This document shows positions 23,204-34,346 of a DNA stretch of 64,000 bases, in pieces. Each line of letters begins with the position of its first letter. The first letter of the stretch is position 1. Source of the stretch: Blasia pusilla (taxonomy: Eukaryota; Marchantiophyta; Marchantiopsida; Blasiales). The DNA is taken from positions 21,328,001-21,392,000 of the forward strand of contig CM114274.1 of assembly GCA_050084515.1 (NCBI GenBank), written 5' to 3'. Below the pieces are notes generated by a model. That model was given only the letters and a program-made list of their open reading frames with translations, searched no databases and was not told where the DNA came from. The translations under genes and the position numbers were made by a program.

Positions 23204-24666
23204 ATGTTCATGGCATGCATGGACATCTCCACCGTCGCCATGTGATGAGGGTATGGATGAAGGACCACTGCCTTCGGGCAAAAATGTGTCTCCAAGGAGT
23301 TTGGGCGCTCCTCTGCAAACTTTGTCCACGCCATGAACTTGTGATTTCCATCCCAGATGAAGAAATGCAGATTCCTCATCCAGCTGAATTCCGTGCCCTC
23401 TACTTGCCTTCTGAAATCCTGGTCTCTCATCCTCCACAATGTGTCGAGCTTTTCCAAGTCCTCCTCGGTAACCAGGGCTTGGGTTCCATGCTCTTCGTAA
23501 GGTTGAACATAGAAGGGAGGGAAGCTGTCGACGTAGGATGCTGTCGCCGCCGATTGTTTGAGCTTTGCGATATCCTCGTCGGACTGAATTTCGCGGACGT
23601 ATGCCATTGTCCGCAATCGGCAGAGTGGAATTCTTGGGGCATTGTGGCCCTCCATCAGTGCCATCTGCTTTACCACCTGTCAAAACCGAGACAAGATCAA
23701 TAAGCTACACTGAATTGCCAATGAATTGCAAGATGGGCCTTCACATAATTCAAAAAACCCAGATCCTCTCTTACCCGCTCGAAGATTGGGTCGGTTTCTT
23801 GACCAGCCAACTGCTCTGAGACAGCAGTTGGCAAGTCCACTGGGAACTCGTTGATCCGATAGAGGTTGATTTCTTCCACCGGGCTTGGAGACGAGAATGA
23901 CCGCTCTCCTGCTTCTTCGGCAATGTCCACCATCTCCACGCTGGCGGTCCTCATTACCTCATCGTTCGTTATTTGAACTTCTGGCGTTTCCGCTATGTTG
24001 ATTGTGTCCTCGGACTTCATTGGGGACATTTCCCGCATCTCAACACTTCGGTTGGACGGGCAGGGCTGTCGTCAATGGCTATTGCTTTTTCCCTCCTCGC
24101 TTTAGCCAATTCTGCTCTCCTCACCGACACATCCAGATGCTTCTTTTCTCGCTTTTCGTCAGCGATCCTTTTCTTCAAGGCCTGGAACATCTCAGCCTCT
24201 GCGTTCTGTTTATCGAGCGCCTCTTGTACACGTCTCACAAGAAGCTCCTGGTTGTGCATCTCCGCTTCCCTTTCTCGCTGCCTAATCTCATTTGCCGAAC
24301 GAGGCCCTGGAGATGCTGACGCATGAGTCCTAATGGACTTCGGAGTAAAGCTCCCAACCTTAGTTGCTTGAGCTTTTTTCCTCGTCATTTTTCCCGGAAA
24401 TGCCTCCACCTATGTCCATGATGAATCACATGATCAATCGCCTTGCTGATGTTGAGATGAGTCGCCTTGATGGGTAGCTCGAATCGTCTCGCGATCGTTC
24501 AGTCGAACCGTCTCGCTCTCGTTCGGTCAAACCGTCTCGCTCTCGTTTCCTCGTATCATCTCACGATGACTCGCCGTGTGAAACGCCCCTTGGTATCTGA
24601 TCAGCTGTTGCGCAGGAGAGGAATGGAGATCGCAAAATGAGAAACCGGAAATGAGCGATTTCTGCC

Positions 24667-24675
24667 CTATTTATA
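24667..24675 (-). promoter_or_regulatory. TATA box of P1
   Basis: Minus strand reads TATAAATAGGG, about 280 bp before the ATG. It is conserved at 48351-48359 and, on the plus strand, 60734-60744. Confidence 0.6.
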
Positions 24676-24762
24676 CTTTTCTAGCCGTTGGGCTGACTGC
24701 TGGGTCCCGTCGTCCTTTCGACGGCGACGTGTCGGCCATTACGGAAGTCCGGACATGAAAAA

Positions 24763-25450
24763 TGGCAACCTGTCAGAGTTCGACAGGTTGCGCGCCTCCG
24801 CCGTCCTGGGAAGATAACGCGAGGTGCGCGAGCAACCCGTCGGAGACCGACAGGTTGCGCGCCTCCGCCATCTTGGGAAGATAACGCGAGGTGCGCGAGC
24901 AACCCGTCGGAGACCGACAGGTTGAGCGCCTCCGCCATCTTTGGACAAGAACGCGAGGTACGCAACCCGTTGGAGACCGACAGGTTGCGCGCCTCGTGTC
25001 TTCGGACAAGAACGAGACGTACCCGTCGGAGACCGTTGGGTTGCACGCATCCCTCGTCAAGGGTTAACAACGCAGGCTTCCCGCGCAACTTGTTGGAGGC
25101 CGACAGGTTGCACGCTTCCTTCATGTAAGCGGAATAAGGCGAGGCCCTTGCGCAACCTGTCCGAGGGCGACGGGTTGCACGCCTCGCCGTCTTTGGGCAA
25201 GAAGGGGCCGAACTCGTCGCGAACAGAGGGTTTGCACGCTTCCTTCATGTAAGTGTTACAGCGTGAGATAATTGGGCAACCCGTCTGATGCTGACGGGTT
25301 GCAAGCCTCCGCCATCTTCGGGCAAGAAGGAGCGGTATCTGAGAAACTCGTCGGAGAGCGACGGGTTGCCAGCTTTGATCATGTTTGCGTTTGAAGGTAA
25401 GGCAGAAGCGTGCAACCCGTCCAAAGCCGACGAGTTGCAGGATTTGCTTA
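24763..25450. repeat. palindrome cluster in the E1 intergenic region
   Basis: About ten dyads with repeating spacers (GCGCCTCCGCCATCTTGGGA type), period about 70-75 bp near 24775-24935. The centre is often GGAGACC rather than GGAGTCC. Confidence 0.85.
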
Positions 25451-25651
25451 GCTTGGGTTAATTGTTGAGTTATGAGGACTCCGACGAGTTCCAAAAAAAT
25501 GAAGTGTGCTTCGCAACCCACGTCTCTGCTTCCCAAATCCGGTAATTGAATCTGTTGCAACAGAATTGAACCCATTGTGTTAGAAAATTTCACCTACCGA
25601 ACTTCATCTTGCCAGTAAAATTCTGTCAGGAGTATCTGTTTTCCTATTCAC

Positions 25652-25660
25652 TATAAATTA
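25652..25660 (+). promoter_or_regulatory. TATA box of M4
   Basis: TATAAATTA about 80 bp before the ATG, followed by a repeated GATTCTGATTCTGATT tract. The same box occurs at 49188-49196 and, on the minus strand, at 33211-33218 and 59470-59478. Confidence 0.6.
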
Positions 25661-25739
25661 AAAATTCTCATTATGATTCTGATTCTGATTTTGATTCTCT
25701 TTTCCATTCTCACTCTCCTCTTGTACGAAATTTCTAGGA

Positions 25740-28700
25740 ATGGAAAATGATGTGAAGCTCACTTGTGGCAGTCATCTGGCGGCCCTTCCTCAATCAGAAA
25801 TTGTTCCACCGCAAGCTCGTGAGTCTTTCATAGCAGTGGATGAAAATTTTCTCTCTGTTCGATTTCTTCTCCAAATTGGAACCATCTTTGTATCCAAGGA
25901 TGTTAGGGTGGACGGTACGGAGGACATAATAGGTGAGGCAGTCCAGAACTAGTGATTTGCAGACCGTAAAGTATGGAATCTCCTACCTCTAGCAAATGGT
26001 CAATACTGAGTTTACCGCCCCTGGTCGTTTGTTTCCCAAGTAGACGGTCGAGAATTTCCTAGTGCTCTGAGCTCTACGTTTGCAACTCCTAGCTCACTAG
26101 ATCCGGCTTCGACTCCAACTTCACACGCTCGTAACAATGTTGTTCTTCTTGAAGTGATTCAACCTCAATGGATCTATCGGACACCAACCGGGCCCTCGTC
26201 CGCCTACTTGTTCCTCTTGAGTATCAAGCAATAGTTTGCAAGTCTCGGCCTTAAAAATGTTCAAGCACATTCTTTCGATGAGCTAGTATGATGGTAATTT
26301 CATTTTTGAGTTGCCTCCACTTGTTGCTCTGCTCAAAGAAAGATAGAGGGCCTTTGAAGGGTATGGGCGAAGAAAGGATTGTCATCGATGGTGCAGGCTT
26401 CAACGGACTAGTGCCTCAATTCAGTTGTCCTTGGATTGTCTTGAGCCTTGGAGTGTAGAAGTCTAGCATGCGTATCTAGAGCAAGTCAATGCCCATAATT
26501 CCCCAAGAATGCAGAAACTCCATACGAGGTCGGTGCCACCATACCGTCGGGAGGCCATCGATGTCCTCATTGTCGCATCGCCCTTCTGCGTTGGGGTTAT
26601 ATTTTCATTGTGACTTGGGCTGAGTTCATGTTGGCTCCGATCCTATGACCAATGCAATTCAAGACATATCAAGGAGGATGTGGCGAAGAAAGTTGTCGAG
26701 GTCTACAAAAACTCTCGGGTTCAAAGCCCGGAGTGATCTCACAACGGCATCAAAAATTTGTGAACAATTTCCCTGGATAGGGCGAGATCCGGTTGAGGAG
26801 AAACAACTCTGGGAAAATCTCGCATTTTCGCTGATCTGAACCCGAATTTGTTTGTGTTCGGATGGAAAGACGGCCAAAATGGATTTCGAGAATCAAGGCC
26901 AACTCAGATTTCCATTCATTCAGAGATGGCAGTTCATGGGCCAAGGAGGCAAGGGATACAGGGCCTATGTCTTCAAAATGTCAACCACGAGTCCGCTAGT
27001 GGCCTCGATCTTATAGATAGAATGAGGGAAGGGAAGATCTTTACGGCGGTTGGGTAGCTTGGGTAAGCTTTGATATTTTATGATTACGGATGGTTGATTT
27101 TGTTCTCGTTTATGACCATGGATAAGGGACTCAAAACTCCTCTTGTTTGAAGATGTAAATTTCTAGGTTACTCTTATTGGAGGTGGTGAAGGAAAACAAA
27201 GGCTACCTCCAAAAATTTATGGGTTCATGGCGGACAATGCACCTTCCAGGATGGAGAGGTTCAACCGGAGAGGGAAAGGTTGGATGCTTTCCATTGGCGA
27301 TCTGTGACCCGGTACACCAAATCTTGCAACAAGAGAATAAGAGGATGAGCATGTCTGCAAGGACAACAAAACCTTGAAGCAGGCCATGGAATGCTAGGAA
27401 GAACTTCATTGGTGGAGGAAGCATCGATTGAGGGAAGTACAAAGATTTGTGCTCTTGGTTGAGTTTCTTCTCCAAATGAGACAATGGGGAAACTTCATCT
27501 TTGTTTCAATATTTTGTCTTGTCCACGTTGAGAATTGTTTGTAAAGTTGATCAAGTTGAGAAGCGTGGGAACTATAGGGATTTCAAACGGAAGAAACCAA
27601 GCAAGTCGCCGGAGGACGTTAGTGTGCAAGGTGAGTTGCATCCTGAATTTTGGTGCAACCCGTGAGACAAGTATGCAAGTCGCATGTATACAAGGCACCG
27701 CAAATAGTTCATCGGATGGGTTCGGATGACTTGCCTGGATCTTCGAGTGGCAAATGGTCACTGAAATCCGACGGGTTGTAGTGGGTTTAGGGTTGCAACA
27801 CGTCGGGACCCGACGGTCGCAGAGTCGTTCATGGGATGCCTCGGCCTTGCAAACTCTGAATCCGACAAGTTGCGTGAGGTGGGTTTAAGGTTGCAACACC
27901 CAGAGTCGTTCATGGAATGCCTCGGCCTTGCAACATTTCGTAGTTCGGACAGGTAGCTTATTTCTTTGACTCATGAGTTATTTTCGTTTCCCTTCTAACA
28001 TTGCCGTCGTTGCGGTGGATTGAACATTCACGAAAATGCCCCTGCCCCTAACACGCGAAAGTGTTCATTCATCCTGGAGGTCGTCACAAGCATGCTCATT
28101 TCACTTGTGGAGGCATGCCAACAAGACAAGCAAGAGCAACTCCTCACATCCCATATCTTCCTCACAAAAGGCATAACAAAAGGAAGGGGGCCGTCGATCT
28201 ACGAGCTCAATGTTGTGATGAAAAATATACGTGGGAAGCCTTCAACGGTGCGTAGCTGGAAGAGAAAGTCCGTACACATTGGTGGGGATATTAGGTGGGT
28301 GGGTTTTAAGACGTCCCATATAGATGGTGGTAGAGCAGTCCGAGCGAGACTCGTGGAGACTAGATAAGTATCTTGACTTCAGGCAAGTGAAGAGGCAGCA
28401 TCGAGGAACAAATCCGGTGATTGATTTGGATGAGGAAATTACGCCGCCCAGGTATTCGGGGACCCCAGACCCGTCCCAAATCCGTGATGGAGACCCTTCT
28501 CCAAAATCAGTGAATGTCTTATTTCAAAAGCCCTCCGTTGCTGGAAGTTCGCAACATCCTATCACTGGGTGGTTCAACAATATGGGATTCTGATAATGGA
28601 GGTGGATTGCAACCTAAAACGGTGGCATATATCTCGGAGCAACCCAGGACGTGGACCCACCTTCAGGGCAGGATGTGATGGCATTAGGAGAGCATGCGGC

Positions 28701-29471
28701 ATTTTCCTAAATAAGAACTGTACATAAGGGCGACCCTTTGCGCCTGGGTTTTGGGGACTCAAAACCTTTGATCGTTTCACGAGGACCGGGGATCAATTGA
28801 AGTACTTCTTCTTCCCAAATGAATCTTGCGCTTTCCGGAAGTCTTATCCGGCTGCCATTGGAGCTCCGGGGAATACCCCAAAAATTGGGCCCATCGCCGC
28901 TGATACGAACTCCACTCAAGACGAAGTGGACAATCTTACAAGTGCCGGTTTCAGACTCGTAGACGGGGGAAGTTCGGAGCATGTTCGCATTACAGAGACC
29001 TTTGCATTTGGTATTCAACCCAAGATTGATGTCAACATGTACCCGGAGAAGGTGGATGATCTCAATCCATTATTTCTGTTTGAGTCTAGAAATGGGGTGA
29101 AGAGAAACAGAATGTGCAGGCCAACGGTGGAGAGAGCAAAGCAAATTGCATCAGCTCGGGAGGCAAAAATGGAGATCATCGCCACGAAAGTTTTCCTCAG
29201 TGGCAATGGAATAGGAAGGATGTATTGGGTCAGGAACAACACTGTAAATTCAAGTGTCACAGGGGTGTATGTGGTGCACATCCGTTGCTTTCCCACATGT
29301 TCATGTGATGACTTTGTCCAAAGAGAGACAAGTGGCAAAAGGTATTTCCCTTGTAAGCACATGTACTATGTGTTGCTGGTAGTTTTAAGAGAGTCGGAGG
29401 TAGGAGTAGGAATCCACCAACCAATTATGTCCCTCAAAGAAGTGCGAAGTATTTTAAACAAACCACTTTGA
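25740..29471 (+). pseudogene. MULE transposase gene M4 of unit E1
   Basis: It starts MENDVKLTCGSHLAALPQ and ends with the SWIM finger (CSCDDF, then CKH) and LNKPL stop at 29471. The last 224 codons (28797-29471) are open. Upstream there are many lesions: a stop after GEAVQN at 25950, lost bases throughout 26000-26900, and a destroyed intron. The donor GTGAGT seen in other copies is gone at about 27500, and the acceptor CAG reads CGGT at 28014-28017. It cannot make a full transposase. Its unit must have been moved before this decay, or in trans. Confidence 0.85.
27765..27960. repeat. palindromes in the former intron of M4
   Basis: Three to four degenerate dyads (for example CAACACGTCGGGACCCGACG near 27795) in the position of the M intron. 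Confidence 0.7.
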
Positions 29472-29875
29472 GGATGCAAAATGAGGTTTTAGATTGTATT
29501 TTCATTTTTCAAGAACCTTCACTTTGAGCTTGAACTCTAATCAGCCCTGGGCAAATGATAGATTTTTTCCAAACCTTGGATGGAAAATGTGATTGGTTCC
29601 ACACTTATGATTCCACTGATTTTTCAGTTTTCTAAATTTTGTGCAATTTGCAACTCGTCGGACTCAGAGGGGTTGCCAAAATATGGAAGAAAAAAAAACG
29701 TGGACCGCTTAATAACTGAACAAAAAAGTGCAAAAAAATTCACACAAAAAGTTTCCTCTCTTCAACCCAACGGAAACTCTCTTAAAAAAAAGTATCTATT
29801 TCGGTTGAAGGTAGTTTCCTCTCTCCTCTCTCCTCTCTTGCTCTCTCCTCTCTTCCTCTCCTCTTACCGCACCTC
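29472..29875 (+). other. 3' tail and M-side terminus of E1
   Basis: Non-coding tail of about 400 bp with one palindrome near 29650, then a T/C-rich strand (CCTCTCTCCTCTC repeats), ending CTCTTACCGCACCTC. The pyrimidine tract is the complement of the GAGAGGAAGAG tract in all M-side ends. Confidence 0.8.
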
Positions 29876-32800
29876 TACTTCAATTGATCCCGGGTCCTCG
29901 TGAAACAATCAAAGGTTTTGAGTTCCAAAAACCCAGGCAATGGTACTTGTACAGTTCTTATTTAAGAAAGTGCCGCATGCTCTCCTTATGCCATCAGACC
30001 CTGCTCTACAAGTGGGTCCACGTCCAGGGTTGCTCCAAGATATATGCCACCGTTTCAGGTTGCAATCCAACTCCATGATCGAAATCCCATATTGTTGAAC
30101 CACCCTAGCGATCCGATGTTGCGAACTTCCATCAACGGAGGGCTTTTGAAACAAAACATTCACTGATTTTGGAGAAGTTACTCCATCACGGATTTGGGAG
30201 CAATCCGGGATTCCCAAATAGCTGGGCGGCGTGATTTCCTCATCCAAATCAATCATCGGATTCGTTCCTCGATGCTGCCTCTTCACCTGCCTGAAGTCAA
30301 GATACTTATCTGGTCTCGACGAGTCTCGCTCGGACTACTCTACCACCATCTGTATGGGACGTCTTGAAACGCGCCCACGAATATTCCCACCAATGTATAC
30401 GTCTTTCTTGAGGGGAGTTCCTGCTTCGCACCGGTTGAAGGCTTCCACATAGAGTTTCTCATCATCAGATCTCACAGCCGCCGTGACATAGAGCTCGTAG
30501 ATCGAAGGCCCCCTTCCTTTTGTTATGCCTTTTGTGAGGAAGATATGGGATGCTGCAGACTACGACATTGCTCTTGCCTGGTCTTGCTGGCATGCCTCCA
30601 TAAGTGAAATTCTTTGGCATGCTTGTGACAACCTCCAGGAGGAATGAACACTTTCTGCTCCTCTTATGTTGGGGTAGAGGGCATTTTCATGAATGTTCAA
30701 TCCCTGCGACGACCCCAATGTGAGAAGGGAACAAAAATAGCTCAGGAGTCAAAGAAATAAGCTACCTGTCGGAACCAGATGGGTTGCAAGGCCGAGGCAT
30801 CCCATGAACGACTCTGTGACCTGTCGGTTCCTGACGTGTAGCAACACCCAGGAACCACCTAGTGCAACCCGTCCGATTCCGACGGGTTGCAAGTAAATTT
30901 GGCCATGCGACTTGCAACCCGTTGGTTTCCGACTAGTTGCACACTCAAGAAACCCGTCGGTAAGCGACGGGTTGAACACTCATGCAACTTGTCACATCCG
31001 AAAAGTTGCTTGGTTTCTTTGGTTTGACATCCCTATAGTGCCCACACTACTCAACTTTAGCTGCAACTCTTCAAACAATTTTCAGCGAGAAAAAATTAGA
31101 GAACTCACCTCCCGCATGAAGTTTCCCCATTGTCTCATTCCAACAGTCCATCAACTTAGCCAAGAGCATTACTGTTTGTACTTCCCCTCAATCGCATGTT
31201 TCCACCATCACCCATGAATTTCTTCTTGGCATTCCATGGCCTATTTCAAGGTTTTGCTATCCTTGCAGCGTTGGAGTAGAGTGACATGCTTCGTCCTCTT
31301 ATTCTCCTTGATGCAAGATTTGGTGTACCGGGTTACATACTGTTGCCAATGGAAAGCATCCGACCTTTCTCTCTCCAATTGAACCTCCCCACCCCAGAAC
31401 ACTTCCCTGATAGCAATCCACCCAGGTTGTGCATTGTCCGTCATGAACCCATAAATTTCCAGAGGTGGCTTTTTTTTTTCCCTTCACCACCTCCAATAAG
31501 AGTAACCAGCACATCTTCAAACTGCCAACGTCTTCTGCTTTTACTTCACAAAAAAATACAGTTTTGAGTCCCTTCTCTGCATGGTCATAAACGTGAGCAC
31601 CCATTTTCAACCATCCGTTCAGCACTCTGTAGCAAATATCAAAGCTTACCCAGCTACCGTAAAGATATCTCCCTTCCCTCATTCGATCTATATGATCGAG
31701 GCCACTCGACGGACCTGTCGTTGACATTTGGAAGACATAGGCCCTGGATCCTTCGCCTCCCTAGCCCATGAATTGCCATCTTTGAATGAATGGAAATCTG
31801 GAGTTGGCCTTGATTCTGGCAATGGCATCCATTTCGGCCGTCTTTCAATCCAATACCCGTATTTGACGCAGCAAATTCTGAAAATATTCAGGATCAGCGA
31901 GAAATGCAAAATTTTCCCAGAGTTGTTTCTCCTCAGCAGCCATGATCTCGCCCTGTCCAGGGATTCCAAGCAGTTTTTCACAAATTTGTGATGCAGTTGT
32001 TAACTTGATCACTCCGGGCTTTGAACCTGGAGAGTTTATGTAGATCTTGGCCACTTTATTCAAAGACACATCCTCCTTGATGTGTCTTTGAATTGCATCA
32101 GTCACAGAATGAGTGTGGGAGCCAACATGAACTGCCAACCTTGTGTACTCTAACGTGGAACCCAAGTCATGGAAAATGAAACATATGTATGCAGGATACG
32201 CTCCAACGCAAAAAGGGGATGCGTGACAATGAGGACATCGATGGCCTCCCGGCGGTATGGTGGCACCAACCTCATATGGAGTTTCTGCATTCTTGGGAGG
32301 GAATTGCGACGTATTGACCTGCCGGTTGCGCTTTAGATACGGGCATGCTAGACTTCTACACTCCGAGGCTCCAACGAAGTGGCAGCGGGAGAAAATCCAA
32401 GGAACATCTAGAATTGAAGCACTAGTCCGTTGAAGCCTACACCATTGATGACAATTAGAATTTTTGTCCATACCCTTCAAGCGTCCTCCATCTTTCTTTT
32501 GAGCAGGAGCAACAAGTGGAGGTAACTCAAAAATGCAATTACCATCGTACCTGGGGGGAGCTCATCGACAAGAATGTGCTTGAACATTTTCAAGGTCAGA
32601 AACGATAGCAAACTATTGCCTGATACTCGCAAGAGGAACGAGTAGGCGGACAAAGGGCCCGATTGGTGTCCGACAGATCCATTGAGGTTGACAACATCGG
32701 GAATTTCTTCAGGAAGTACAACATTGTAATGAACGTGTGAAGTTGGAGTCCATGCCGGATCTACTAAGCTAGGAGTTGCAAACGTAGAGCTCGGTGCACT

Positions 32801-33124
32801 AGGAAATTCTCGACCGTCTACTTGGGAAACTAAGGAATTTAGAGGCAAGCCGTAAACTCTGTATTGACCATTTGCTAGAGGTAGGAGATTCCATACTTTA
32901 CGGTTTGCAATCAGTGGCTAGATTGTCTCACCTATTATGTCCTCCGTACCGTCCTCCCTAACATCCTTGGACACAAAGATGGTTCCAATTTGGAGAAGAA
33001 ATCGAACTGAGAGAAAATTTTCATCCATTGCTATGAAAGACTCACGAGCTTGTGGTCGAACAATTTCTAATTGAGGAAGGGCCGCTAGATGACTGCCACA
33101 AGTGAGCTTCACATAATTATCCAT
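29876..33124 (-). pseudogene. MULE transposase gene M5 (with M3 one gene)
   Basis: It starts MDNYVKLTCGSHLAALPQ at 33124. Exon 1 ends at 31109 and exon 2 starts at 30703, with intact GTGAGT and CAG splice sites. It breaks off at 29876 at the duplicated target and continues as M3 at 15664-16326. Recognisable are the Cys/His-rich segment (CRSLACPYLK to HRCPHC) and the transposase motif FMTDNAQPGWIAIREVF. Several frames are needed, and a stop-rich stretch lies near 32480. It is the target of the E1 insertion. Confidence 0.83.
30704..31108. repeat. M5 intron with palindromes
   Basis: 405-bp intron with GT and AG ends on the minus strand, containing five or six dyads between about 30766 and 31010, including one full copy near 30861-30889. 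Confidence 0.8.
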
Positions 33125-34346
33125 TCCCCGAAGATTCCACTGGGAGGAGACTGAGAATAAGAATGAGGATAAGAATGGGAATAGGTATGAGAATGAGAAT
33201 GAGAATGTTCAATTTATAGTGAATAGGGACTCAGATTCTCTTGACAGAATTTGACTGACAAGATGAAGTTTGGTAGGTGAGATTTTTTGACATGATGGAT
33301 TCAATTTTGTTGGAACCTGTCGGAGTCCGACGGGTTGCAAAATTTGGGAATCAGAGACGTGGGTTGCGAAGCACCCAGTTCCGTTTTTTCTTTCCGTGTC
33401 CCAATGCAAATTGGAAGCCGTCGGAGTCCGTTGGGTTGGTACCCCCTTCATGCCGACCAATGGTCTTTTGAGACAATTTTGCTAGCATCAAACTTGAGAC
33501 ATCGCTTGCATTTGCTAAGGTAACTAATCGCTGGGGACTGTTACGGGATTGTCCAACTCAGGGTAGACCTTGTGACCCGTCGGATTGCAAGAGGTTTCCT
33601 CGGAACTATCCGTTGTCGCATTGTTACCCGAGGGATAGAAAAGAGTGCAACCTATCTATAACCGACGGGTTGCCCAGGTACCTCGCCTATTACCCCAAGA
33701 TGAGGGGAGCGTGCAACTCGTCGGCCTCCGACGGGTTGCGCAAGTGCCTTGCCTTGTAACGCTTACATGAAGGAAGCGTGGAACCCGTCGGCCTCCGACG
33801 AGTTGCGCAGGTAACCCGCCTTGTTATCCCAAGATGAGGGAAGGGTGCAACCCCTCCGTCTCTGATGGGTTGTGGTGGTACCTCGCGTTCTTGCCCCAAG
33901 ACGGCGGAGGCGCGCAACATGTCGGACTCCGACGGGTTGCCAGGATAGCTTGGCTAGGACGGATGCCTCCAACCCGACGGAGACCGTCGGGTTGGTGGTT
34001 TTCACGTCCAGACCTCCATAACAGCCAACACGTTGCCGTCGGAATGATGATGCGACCCAACGGTCAGCCCAACGGCTTGAAAAACATAAATAGGCTAGGG
34101 TTCGCTCATTTCTGGTTTTTTGTTTCGCGATCTCGATTGATCTTGAGCGTAGTAGCGGACCAGATACCAAGGGGCGCTTTACACGGCGACTCATCGCAAG
34201 ACGATTCAAGCGACTCATCGAGGTGACTCATCCTAGCGACTCATCAAGGCGACTCATCCGAGCAACTCATCAAGGCAACTCATTGAGAGGACTCATCGTG
34301 CATAGAAAGTAATTTCGTTGTCGAGGAGGAGGCATTTTCGGGAACA
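33125..34346. promoter_or_regulatory. bidirectional P-M promoter region of E2
   Basis: It lies between the ATGs of M5 (minus) and P2 (plus). It holds a TATA-like box for M5 at 33211-33218, about nine palindromes between 33310 and 34000, and a weak TATA for P2 (CATAAATAGG near 34085). A (GAGAAT)n tract lies beside the M start. Confidence 0.68.

Larger units (their letters stand above)
18224..24388 (-). pseudogene. P1: ParB-like / DNA-methyltransferase-like protein gene
   Basis: Four exons fit GT-AG rules: 24388-23775, 23676-23204, 22464-20460 and 20008-18224, the last split by a solo LTR. Total about 1,200 codons. Exon 1 starts MTRKK and is a charged coiled coil. Exon 2 (residues about 211-368) is ParB-like: IPLCRLRTMAYVREIQSDED, then FFIWDGNHKFMAW. 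Exon 3 is a long basic, Ser/Glu-rich linker ending in IADLPSGLR, in the place of the catalytic D-P-P-Y, and SDRGCFLVL. Exon 4 has REKSPALMQTLIEL then GDLVIDLVGLSGAS, which aligns without gaps to the cofactor motif VLDPFxGSGTT. Motif IV before motif I is the permuted beta order of N6A/N4C methyltransferases. The aromatic residue of D-P-P-Y and two glycines are missing, so activity is doubtful. CAG-to-TAG at 22245 and a weak third donor (GTAGGG) show decay. Confidence 0.7.
24389..25739. promoter_or_regulatory. bidirectional P-M promoter region of E1
   Basis: 1,351 bp between the divergent ATGs of P1 and M4. Each side has a TATA-like box, and between them lies a cluster of CpG-rich palindromes. 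The same layout recurs in units E2, E4 and E5. I infer shared control of both genes. Confidence 0.7.
16327..29875. mobile_element. complete two-gene P-M MULE unit E1, 13.5 kb
   Basis: It is bounded by an 11-bp target duplication. Left (P-side) end GGGGTTGGTATTCTGGCAAG, right (M-side) end CTCTTACCGCACCTC. The M-side terminus is identical or nearly so at 15257, 36470, 53480 and 54981, which fixes the boundary independently. The two ends share only a purine-rich tract of GAGAGGAAGAG type, so terminal inverted repeats are weak. Inside are P1 (minus), a palindrome-rich bidirectional promoter region and M4 (plus), plus a solo LTR in P1. Both genes carry stops, so this copy is no longer autonomous. 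Confidence 0.85.

Noticed and set aside
18224-24388. P1 as an intact host DNA methyltransferase gene
   Set aside because: It is inside a transposon unit, has a nonsense codon, a weak donor and an LTR in its last exon, and lacks canonical catalytic residues.
24681-25593. Open readings through palindrome clusters giving repeated peptides of NPSESDGL, RSPTGC or GLRRVA type
   Set aside because: These arise in several frames and on both strands from the 27-bp palindrome and lie in introns or promoter regions. They are artefacts of the repeat, not proteins. The same applies at 33.7-34.2, 44.7-45.7, 48.4-49.0 and 59.9-60.7 kb.
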